In this document: positions 1 to 5,926 of the stretch, piece after piece | Layout: each line of letters begins with the position of its first letter | Position numbering within the stretch: the stretch's first letter is position 1 | DNA from: Spirochaetales bacterium | GTDB lineage: Bacteria > Spirochaetota > Spirochaetia > JABEVK01 | Length of the DNA: 7,665 nucleotides | Reading direction: 5' to 3' | NCBI GenBank assembly: GCA_013043995.1 | Contig: JABEVL010000269.1 | Span: 1 to 7,665, forward strand | Translations under genes and position numbers: made by a program | Notes under the pieces: model-generated | Told to the model about the DNA's origin: nothing | Database searches by the model: none | Seen by the model: the letters and a program-made list of their open reading frames with translations, nothing else

Positions 1-1
1 C

Positions 2-30
2 CCTTTGGCCGGACAGGAAGGCTTTTTTTT
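2..30 (+). terminator. Possible 3' part of an upstream rho-independent terminator
   Basis: A weak hairpin (CCTT at 2-5 against AAGG at 18-21, possibly with a T-G wobble inside) is followed at 23-30 by a run of eight T. This looks like the end of a terminator for a gene left of the window, but the window edge may have removed part of the stem, so the call is tentative. Confidence 0.35.
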
Positions 31-66
31 AACTTTCCTTAGGCCAAGAGCCCTGCTATACTGAGC

Positions 67-94
67 TTGATATCGTTTATGAATTCCCAATAAT
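67..94 (+). promoter_or_regulatory. Putative sigma70-type promoter of the amylase gene
   Basis: A -35-like TTGATA (67-72) and a -10-like AATAAT (89-94) are separated by 16 bp. Transcription would then start near position 101, giving an AT-rich leader of about 33 nt before the ribosome binding site at 125-130. No CAAACGTTTG-type operator like the one in front of malE is present. The assignment rests on consensus matching by eye only. Confidence 0.5.
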
Positions 95-134
95 GAACAG
101 ATATTTTATTTTTTATATGACTTCAGGAGGTATT

Positions 135-1832
135 ATGAAGAAATTTCTGCTTCTAGCGGCTGCGGCCTTTTTAATCACGGCCTGTTCGTCGGCTCCTCAA
201 GCCCAGTCGGCGGCCCGCCCCGTGTCCGAGGCCCCCGTCAAACCGCTGGGCGTCAGCCCCGATTCAGGCCGATGGTGGCAAGCCGCAACAGGCCCTGCCT
301 ATCAGGTTCTCGTCTACTCGTTTGCGGACTCGAACGGCGACGGCTGGGGAGACCTCAAGGGGTTGACCGAACACCTGGATTATCTGAACGACGGAAAAGG
401 CGCCCAGGGGAAGAGCCTCAATGTTTCCGCCATCTGGCTTTCGCCGATTTTCCCTGCCGACTCTTACCACGGCTACGACGTCGACAACTACTTTGCCATT
501 GATAAAAAATGGGGAACAATGCAAGATTTTGAAAATCTTGTCGCCGCCGCACACAAACGCGGCATCAAAATCCTTCTGGATATGCCGTTCAACCACACGG
601 GCCGAGGGAACCCCTGGTTTCAGTCGTTCGCCAACGACCCGAAAAGCCCCTATGCCGACTGGTACATCCGTAAAAACCCCAAGGTCACCTACGGGTACGG
701 CGAAGGCGGCTGGAACACGACCTACGACGAAAATGGTGATCCTGTGACCTACTACTCATCTTTTTGGGCCGGAATGCCCGATCTGAACGCGTCCAATCCC
801 GCCGTAGTCCAGGAATACCACAAGATTCTGAAATTCTGGCTTGATCGCGGAGTCGATGGTTTTAGATTTGACGCCGCCAAGTTCATCTTTAACAGCGGCA
901 AAGAGCCCCGGGGAACGCCTACCGTCAAGATGAACAATGCCTTCTGGTCGTCGTTAAGAACCTACGCACGGACGATCAAACCCGATGTCTTTTTTCTGGC
1001 TGAAATCTACTCGTGGTCGGTGCCTGAATTGGCCGCCTACGCAGGGAGCTTTGACAGCGATTTTGACTTTGCCGACAGTCACACCATGGACAACATCGTT
1101 GGAGGAGGCGGACTGAGCGGATTGGACAGCATGGAGACCTCAAGTTTGGCCCAATTTGCCCGCTATCCCGAGTTTACACCCTCGACCTTCCTTTCCAACC
1201 ACGATCAGGACCGCATCATGAGCCAGCTTTTGGTTCTAACGGGCCAAGACCCTGTTTACAGCCTGATGTACAACAAGTTTCTGGCGGCCATTGACCAGAC
1301 TCTTCCAGGTTTGCCTTGGGTCTACTACGGTGAAGAACTCGGCATGCTGGGTGCCCGCTACATGAACGATGACGTCGCCCGCCGGGACGATTTCCCCTGG
1401 ACCGAAGATCGCGGCTCACCTCCCAACTGCACCTGGGCCATCAACAATGGCCACGACCTCGTCGACCAAAACGACAACACGGCTTCGGTGGCTTTGCAGA
1501 CCAAGGATCCCAAGTCGCTGTTGAACTTCTACAGAAGCTTGGCCGACCTGCGCTCGGTCAGCCCTGCGATCCAAGGCGGTACCTACAAATCGATCACCTG
1601 GGACGGATTTTCCAATAATGTCCTTTATTCTTATGAAAGGGTTGCCGCTCAGCAGACTGTCCTTGTCGTCCACAACATGGGCACCAAGCCCGTGAGGCTG
1701 TCACCGCCGGCCAATCTCAAGTTCACACCGCTTTGGGACTCCCAGGCAGGCCTGCTTTCCGGTCAAAAATCCCTCGAAAGGCACCTTGAGGTTCCCGCCG
1801 CAACCAGCTCAATCTGGATTGTGACCAAGTAA
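135..1832 (+). CDS. Lipoprotein alpha-amylase, glycoside hydrolase family 13 (GH13_36-like)
   Basis: Endo-acting alpha-1,4-glucan hydrolase, predicted to be exported and lipid-anchored, turning starch or glycogen into maltodextrins. The 565-aa start at 135 is preferred over an in-frame ATG at 93: AGGAGG (125-130) lies 4 nt upstream and the protein then opens with a lipoprotein signal whose lipobox ITAC places the lipidated Cys at residue 17 (+2 Ser). GH13 landmarks appear in order: a DSNGDGWGD calcium-type loop (65-73), region I D149-x-x-x-N153-H154, MPDLN (214-218), region II F-R-F-D246-A-A-K249 (nucleophile D246), region III acid/base E290, region IV N355-H356-D357, then a C-terminal beta domain. 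All catalytic residues are present. MPDLN is the signature reported for subfamily GH13_36, the group of Halothermothrix orenii AmyA; closely related oligo-glucosidase specificity is the main alternative. The gene converges on the maltodextrin transporter operon. Confidence 0.92.
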   Translation: MKKFLLLAAAAFLITACSSAPQAQSAARPVSEAPVKPLGVSPDSGRWWQAATGPAYQVLVYSFADSNGDGWGDLKGLTEHLDYLNDGKGAQGKSLNVSAIWLSPIFPADSYHGYDVDNYFAIDKKWGTMQDFENLVAAAHKRGIKILLDMPFNHTGRGNPWFQSFANDPKSPYADWYIRKNPKVTYGYGEGGWNTTYDENGDPVTYYSSFWAGMPDLNASNPAVVQEYHKILKFWLDRGVDGFRFDAAKFIFNSGKEPRGTPTVKMNNAFWSSLRTYARTIKPDVFFLAEIYSWSVPELAAYAGSFDSDFDFADSHTMDNIVGGGGLSGLDSMETSSLAQFARYPEFTPSTFLSNHDQDRIMSQLLVLTGQDPVYSLMYNKFLAAIDQTLPGLPWVYYGEELGMLGARYMNDDVARRDDFPWTEDRGSPPNCTWAINNGHDLVDQNDNTASVALQTKDPKSLLNFYRSLADLRSVSPAIQGGTYKSITWDGFSNNVLYSYERVAAQQTVLVVHNMGTKPVRLSPPANLKFTPLWDSQAGLLSGQKSLERHLEVPAATSSIWIVTK

Positions 1833-1846
1833 GCCCCGATTCCAAG

Positions 1847-1889
1847 CCGCCTGTTCCCCGATATTCAAAAGGAACAGGCGGTTTTTATT
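1847..1889 (+). terminator. Rho-independent terminator after the amylase gene
   Basis: A perfect 11-bp stem, CCGCCTGTTCC (1847-1857) against GGAACAGGCGG (1871-1881), encloses a 13-nt loop and is followed directly by TTTTTATT. It starts 14 nt after the amylase stop codon. On the minus strand the same hairpin has no T run after it, so it is a strong terminator only for the + strand. The rest of the 89-bp convergent gap (1833-1921) shows nothing else. Confidence 0.92.
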
Positions 1890-1921
1890 CTGAGATCAAG
1901 AAAATAGGAACGGCGGATTTA

Positions 1922-2776
1922 TTAAGCGCGGAGAACTTTTTTCTTGTTTTTAAATCGGCCCATGTAGACAAGAATGACGCGCACACCCAATAGAAGCGAA
2001 TAGACCATCATCACAATCGCTATGCCCCAGGTGGGAAAAAAACCGCCAACTAGCGCTGCCACCAAGGACGGCCCAACAGTCAGGGCCGCCACGGTTTTGA
2101 GTGACGCCCAGTAACCGACCGCTCGGCGGGAGCCCGGTGTCTGGTAGGCGATCCTCAGCCCCGACATCGCCAGGAACATTCCAAGGATGAGAACAAAAAT
2201 GAAATTCTGCAAAAACATCAGGCCGATGATCTGAACAAAGGCGCCTGGAACTTCTGCTGTCGATAGAGAAAAAAGGCTGCCTTTTACAAAGGCGGTAAAG
2301 CCGTCGAAATTTTGCTCGAGTTTTTCCAGAGCGGGCCCGTTGATGCCGTTGAGAACCGAAAGCGGCCCATTGACGCCATAATCACCCGAATGGATCAAGA
2401 CACGGTCTTTGACGAAAGCCAAAAAGGGCGAAGCCTCTTCTTTCGAAGGAGCCTCACCCAAAAAAACGGTCCAACCGGCGATCTTGAGCAATTTTGGCGC
2501 CCGAGGGTCCGGAACAAACGCCCCGTTCTCGATTTTAAAATTCCCGCCCTCACCCGCCAAAGCCAGCCAGGCAGACCCCAAGCCCCTGTAGTGTTGGGCC
2601 TGCCCGTTGTTCACCGACTCGGTATAACGGCTGTACATGAAAGGAAAAGCCATCATCAGGGAACTTAAAATGAGCAAAAGAACCGAAACGGCGCCGGGGA
2701 ACTTACCGCAATCCTCGGCGCTTCGGTTGATGAACTGGCCTTGAACGAGAGTCGTGAATCCTGTTGACTGAGCCAC
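1922..2776 (-). CDS. DUF1189 / MalA-like polytopic membrane protein
   Basis: A 284-aa integral membrane protein with a GTG start; GAGG lies 4 nt upstream, and only 9 bp separate it from the malG stop, so it is the last gene of the transporter operon. Visible layout: a short cytoplasmic N-terminus, one membrane helix (about 28-48), a 120-residue extracytoplasmic segment (about 50-170) containing a KIENGAF stretch, then three further hydrophobic segments (about 175-205, 218-245, 248-272) and a Lys/Arg-rich tail. This architecture, the segment pattern and the location beside maltodextrin permeases fit the DUF1189 family, which includes MalA of the streptococcal malXCD-malA-malR locus. The biochemical role of that family is not established; an accessory or assembly factor for the permease is inference. 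I assigned the family from memory of its layout, so an unrelated membrane protein remains possible. Confidence 0.6.
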   Translation of the reverse strand: MAQSTGFTTLVQGQFINRSAEDCGKFPGAVSVLLLILSSLMMAFPFMYSRYTESVNNGQAQHYRGLGSAWLALAGEGGNFKIENGAFVPDPRAPKLLKIAGWTVFLGEAPSKEEASPFLAFVKDRVLIHSGDYGVNGPLSVLNGINGPALEKLEQNFDGFTAFVKGSLFSLSTAEVPGAFVQIIGLMFLQNFIFVLILGMFLAMSGLRIAYQTPGSRRAVGYWASLKTVAALTVGPSLVAALVGGFFPTWGIAIVMMVYSLLLGVRVILVYMGRFKNKKKVLRA

Positions 2777-2785
2777 GAAGCCTCA

Positions 2786-3685
2786 CTAACCCTTGTCTGC
2801 GCCCGAGGTCATTCCGTAGATGATGAAGCGCTGACTCAACAGGTTGACGATAACGATAGGAATCGTCAGCAACAAACCCGCGGCCATAAAGTTCATCGGA
2901 TTGTAAATCAGGGTTTCATAGGGGTCAGTCATCCTGAAGATCGTCAAAGCCACCGTGTCCGCCTTGCCGGGTGTCAACAACTGGCTGGGAATGATGTAGT
3001 CCAGCCAAGGCTGCATGAAGGCATTCACGGCAACAAAACCCAAAATTGGAACCGACAGCGGGAAGATGATCCTGAAAAAGACCGTGAGGTTGGAAGCCCC
3101 GTCGATACGCGCGGCCTCGTCAAGGGACATCGGGATGTTGCGCATATAACCGCGGATCAGGTAGACGTTGTAAGGAACCGCCGAAGCGACGTAAAACGTT
3201 ACAAAGTACAGGGGCTGATTCAGCCACCCAAAACTGCGGAAAATAAGGAACAAAGCGATCATTCCCATGAACGACGGGAACATCTGCAGGAGCAACAGGA
3301 GAATCAAAAGGGGTTTGCGTCCCTTAAAGCGGAATCTTGAAAACACGTAGGCGGCCATGGTGGAAAACAACACCACGACAAAAGTGTTCAGGACCGCAAC
3401 CTCCAGGGACCTCAGGAAGGAGGCCACAAAATCTGGAAGCGGCTGTCCGTCCTGGCTTTTGTAGGTGAAAAGGTAAATGTAGTGTTCCAACGAGAACTTG
3501 GAAAAATCGGGGATCAGGCTCACGCCTGAAAGCAGCTTCCCGGCAGTGAACGAAGCAATGATCATCCACAAAAGCGGGACGACGATAGTGACCGCCAACA
3601 GAACGAGCCAAAGGTGAACCAGGATCGTCCCCAAAATTTTACGCGAGCGTGTCGTGCTCGCCAAAGAATGAACTGTGCTACTCAT
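2786..3685 (-). CDS. malG: Maltodextrin ABC transporter permease, MalG-like
   Basis: Inner-membrane permease subunit that pairs with the MalF-like protein to form the sugar channel. The 299 residues are the normal length for MalG. Hydrophobic segments are visible at about 19-42, 94-115, 124-150, 158-180, 212-230 and 262-285, giving the usual six-helix layout. The cytoplasmic EAA loop that docks onto the ATPase is clear: E190-A-A-R-I-D-G196 followed by an I-F-P ending at 207-209 (F where L is usual). Start and context: the ATG overlaps the malF stop as ATGA (4-nt overlap), with GAGGG 6 nt upstream, which suggests translational coupling and equal subunit stoichiometry. The C-terminus is short and ends GADKG. 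Maltose/maltodextrin specificity is inferred from the flanking amylases rather than from the permease itself; another alpha-glucoside is possible. Confidence 0.9.
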   Translation of the reverse strand: MSSTVHSLASTTRSRKILGTILVHLWLVLLAVTIVVPLLWMIIASFTAGKLLSGVSLIPDFSKFSLEHYIYLFTYKSQDGQPLPDFVASFLRSLEVAVLNTFVVVLFSTMAAYVFSRFRFKGRKPLLILLLLLQMFPSFMGMIALFLIFRSFGWLNQPLYFVTFYVASAVPYNVYLIRGYMRNIPMSLDEAARIDGASNLTVFFRIIFPLSVPILGFVAVNAFMQPWLDYIIPSQLLTPGKADTVALTIFRMTDPYETLIYNPMNFMAAGLLLTIPIVIVNLLSQRFIIYGMTSGADKG

Positions 3686-5865
3686 TCGTTTCCCTCTTCG
3701 CTAAAGGACTTCGACCTCACCATGTTGAAGACGGAGAATCCGCCGACAATCAGGAAAATAATGATCGAGTAAACGGCTGCGACGTTGAACTGCTCAAATC
3801 CTTTTGTGAAAGACAGTTTGTAGATCCAGGAGATCAAAATGTCGGTCTGCCCCGGTAAGGCGCTTGAGATAATCTTCATGCTGTCCGGGATCTGAGAAGG
3901 GTTCCAGGCGGGACCGCCGCCGGTCAGAAAGTAGACAGCACCGAAGTTGTTGAAGTTGAAGCTGAACGTCATGATCAAGGCTGGAACTGTAGCCGACAGA
4001 ACCATAGGGAGTGTGATCGATCGGAATCTTTGGAAGCCGTTGGCTCCATCGACCTCGGCGGCCTCGTACATGTCCTTGGGAATCGCCGAAAGGATACCGA
4101 TGATCATCATCATGTGGTAGGGAGCTCCGAACCAGAGGTTGACCATCACGACGACAAACTTGGCCAAATTGCCGTTGTAAAACTGTGTGAACCAGAAAAT
4201 CGGTTGGTCGGGATGACCTTCAAGACCAATCGCCGCAAGAAAATTCGTCACAGGTCCCATCAGATGTGTAGCGAACAGGAGTTGATTGGCCAAACCCGCC
4301 GTATCAAACACGTTCTTAAAGACCATCAAAACGATGAGCTGAGGCAGGGCCCAGGGCAAAATCAGGACGGCACGCCAGATTTTACGGCCTTTGACCAAGG
4401 GGGATTCAACCACCATGGCGTTGATAAAACCCAGAGCAAAGACCGTAAAGCTGGACATCAATGCCCAAAACACCGTCCAGGCAAAGATCTGTCCAAAAAT
4501 CAAAATCCAGGCGGGGTCAAGGGCCAAAAAGGTGAAGGTGTGAAAACCTACCCAATGAACGAGCCCCTGACCCAGGTGTACTTTATAGGTGTAGTCTGTG
4601 AAAGCCAAAAGGAAGGTGAAAACAAACGGAATGACCGTAAAAAACAGGATGGCGACAAAGGCTGGTGCAGAAACGATGTAGGAAAACAGTGTGTGCCAAA
4701 CGCGCTGGATGAACTTGGTAAAGGGTTCAATTTTTCCTGTTTTGATGATTTCAATCCGTGACTGGTAGGCATCAGCGATGCCCAAAATCCACAGCAAGGC
4801 TGCAATCAACAAGATGATGACGGCGATCAAACCGTTTCCCATCAGGTTGACGGAGTTGTCGGCGGTCAGCCAATCGCTCACCTGGTCAAACAGGACAATC
4901 TTTTTGCCTGAGTATTGGTCGCCGATCACCAGGGCGCCCAACGACCCCAGTCCCCACAGCCCTTTGGTGAAAAAACCGCCGAAGTCACGAAAAACGTAGG
5001 TAGGTTTACCTTGCTGATAGGCGTAATTGGGATAAGTGTAGTGCTGAATAAAAAGGGCCTGGGCCGCAGCAGCGCTGGTTGCAGAAAGACCCGTACTCGC
5101 CGTTTGAGAACCGGCTTCAGCCGTACTGGACGAAGAACTTCCATAAAGATCCGACGCGCTGGACGACGGCGCAGGAGATGCCGTGGCCGAAGTGTTTTTT
5201 TTGGCCGGCGTCGAGGAGGGGCCGTAAAGGTCATCCGCGGATGAACTGGTAGACGCCTTGGACTCGGAGGCTTGCGCCTTGGCCGGGGATTCGGCAGGCT
5301 TGGCTTTGGGAGCCTTCGGCTTGGCAGGAATCACGTCGCCGTAGATGTCGGTCGTTGTTCCGGAACCGGCTTTTGAGCTACTTGCATCGCCGTAGAGATC
5401 GGCGTCCGAGCTCGCCGCGCTTTCCTTTTCCATAGCTCCCAGGGTATGGGGCTGGGGAGCAATTTTTTTGGGGGGCAGGGCCCGTCTTTCCTGAGAATGG
5501 CTGACCGCTGGGGATTCGGCGGGTTTAGAGGCTTCATGAGCCGCAACTGGGGCCGAGGTCTTTGCGGCGGATCCAGTAGAAACGCCCAATCCAGCAGGGG
5601 GCGCAACCGGTGACGCGGGAGGTAGCGGCAAGCTCACCTTATGGGTTTGGAGGTCAATCCAGCGTTCCCAGTGCGACGTCGAGAGCTCGACAGCCACCAA
5701 AAGAATGGGGATCGCCAACCATATCAGCCCTTTAATAAGCTGTTTATTGATAAACTGCCCCAATCCGGGCAAAATCAAGGATGCAACGGCCACCAAAACG
5801 GCGGCAAGAGGGGACCTCTTCATGGGTTCCCCGATAGGTACGCTAGACGAGACTTGCGATTTCAC
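3682..5865 (-). CDS. malF: Maltodextrin ABC transporter permease, MalF-like, with long repeat-bearing N-terminal extension
   Basis: Permease subunit partnering MalG; at 727 aa it is clearly longer than E. coli MalF (514 aa). The GTG start is chosen because GAGAGGG lies 5 nt upstream (5871-5877); an in-frame ATG at 5823 (residue 15) has only a weak GGGGA and would give 713 aa. Order of parts: a hydrophobic hairpin (about 17-62) containing PGLGQFINKQ; an Ala/Ser/Pro/Lys-rich, apparently disordered linker (about 75-270) with four D-[L/I]-Y-G repeats; a short Gly-rich hydrophobic stretch (299-316); then the conserved permease with helices near 343-366, 393-422, 457-485, 496-518, 570-596, 622-644 and 695-716. 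The EAA loop is E601-A-A-E-V-D-G607 with L619-P620. Which side of the membrane holds the linker is unclear because the helix count before it is ambiguous. The repeats are not a normal part of the family as I know it. Confidence 0.9.
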   Translation of the reverse strand: MKSQVSSSVPIGEPMKRSPLAAVLVAVASLILPGLGQFINKQLIKGLIWLAIPILLVAVELSTSHWERWIDLQTHKVSLPLPPASPVAPPAGLGVSTGSAAKTSAPVAAHEASKPAESPAVSHSQERRALPPKKIAPQPHTLGAMEKESAASSDADLYGDASSSKAGSGTTTDIYGDVIPAKPKAPKAKPAESPAKAQASESKASTSSSADDLYGPSSTPAKKNTSATASPAPSSSASDLYGSSSSSTAEAGSQTASTGLSATSAAAAQALFIQHYTYPNYAYQQGKPTYVFRDFGGFFTKGLWGLGSLGALVIGDQYSGKKIVLFDQVSDWLTADNSVNLMGNGLIAVIILLIAALLWILGIADAYQSRIEIIKTGKIEPFTKFIQRVWHTLFSYIVSAPAFVAILFFTVIPFVFTFLLAFTDYTYKVHLGQGLVHWVGFHTFTFLALDPAWILIFGQIFAWTVFWALMSSFTVFALGFINAMVVESPLVKGRKIWRAVLILPWALPQLIVLMVFKNVFDTAGLANQLLFATHLMGPVTNFLAAIGLEGHPDQPIFWFTQFYNGNLAKFVVVMVNLWFGAPYHMMMIIGILSAIPKDMYEAAEVDGANGFQRFRSITLPMVLSATVPALIMTFSFNFNNFGAVYFLTGGGPAWNPSQIPDSMKIISSALPGQTDILISWIYKLSFTKGFEQFNVAAVYSIIIFLIVGGFSVFNMVRSKSFSEEGNE
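5056..5643 (-). repeat. Low-complexity linker of MalF with four D-[L/I]-Y-G repeats
   Basis: Residues about 75-270 of the MalF-like protein are dominated by Ala, Ser, Pro, Lys and Thr. Within them the tetrapeptide D-[L/I]-Y-G occurs at residues 156, 173, 212 and 239 (bases 5389-5400, 5338-5349, 5221-5232, 5140-5151), each beside a Ser/Ala-rich patch. The spacing is irregular (17, 39 and 27 residues). Codons differ between copies (GATCTCTACGGC, GACATCTACGGC, GACCTTTACGGC, GATCTTTATGGA), so the repeat is conserved as protein rather than as recent DNA duplication. Function unknown; a tether or a short docking motif is possible. Confidence 0.8.
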
Positions 5866-5889
5866 ACAAACCCTCTCTCATAAAAATGA

Positions 5890-5910
5890 AGGAGGGCATG
5901 AAACCCTCCT
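5890..5910 (-). terminator. Hairpin between malE and malF, likely attenuator or mRNA-stabilising stem
   Basis: Read on the minus strand, AGGAGGG and CCCTCCT form a 7-bp stem with a 7-nt loop, starting 16 nt after the malE stop and followed by TCATTTTTAT. The T tract is interrupted, so termination is probably partial. It lies in the 61-bp malE-malF gap, where a stem of this kind commonly lets the binding protein be made in excess over the permeases. The malF ribosome binding site (5871-5877) lies 12 nt beyond the stem. Confidence 0.65.
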
Positions 5911-5926
5911 CCTCATCATAAACGAA

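Noticed and set aside
72..84. ATCGTTTATGAAT in the amylase leader as a second LacI-type operator
   Set aside because: It carries only one CGTTT half-site and is not a palindrome like CAAACGTTTG in front of malE.
93..134. An upstream in-frame ATG for the amylase, giving 14 extra residues
   Set aside because: There is no ribosome binding site before it, it overlaps the predicted -10 box, and it would bury the lipoprotein signal peptide that begins cleanly at 135 behind an AGGAGG.
4030..4761. A 243-codon open frame on the + strand, antisense to malF
   Set aside because: It lies wholly inside the well-supported malF core, which has the conserved EAA loop and helices. Its translation is rich in His, Gln, Asp, Asn and Lys with no fold-like pattern, as expected from the complement of a membrane-protein gene.
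5056..5643. The MalF linker as evidence of a gene fusion, frameshift or assembly artefact
   Set aside because: The reading frame is uninterrupted from a good ribosome binding site through the permease core, with no stop or frame change. The base composition is that of ordinary Ala/Ser/Pro-rich coding sequence and the flanking hydrophobic segments belong to one membrane protein.
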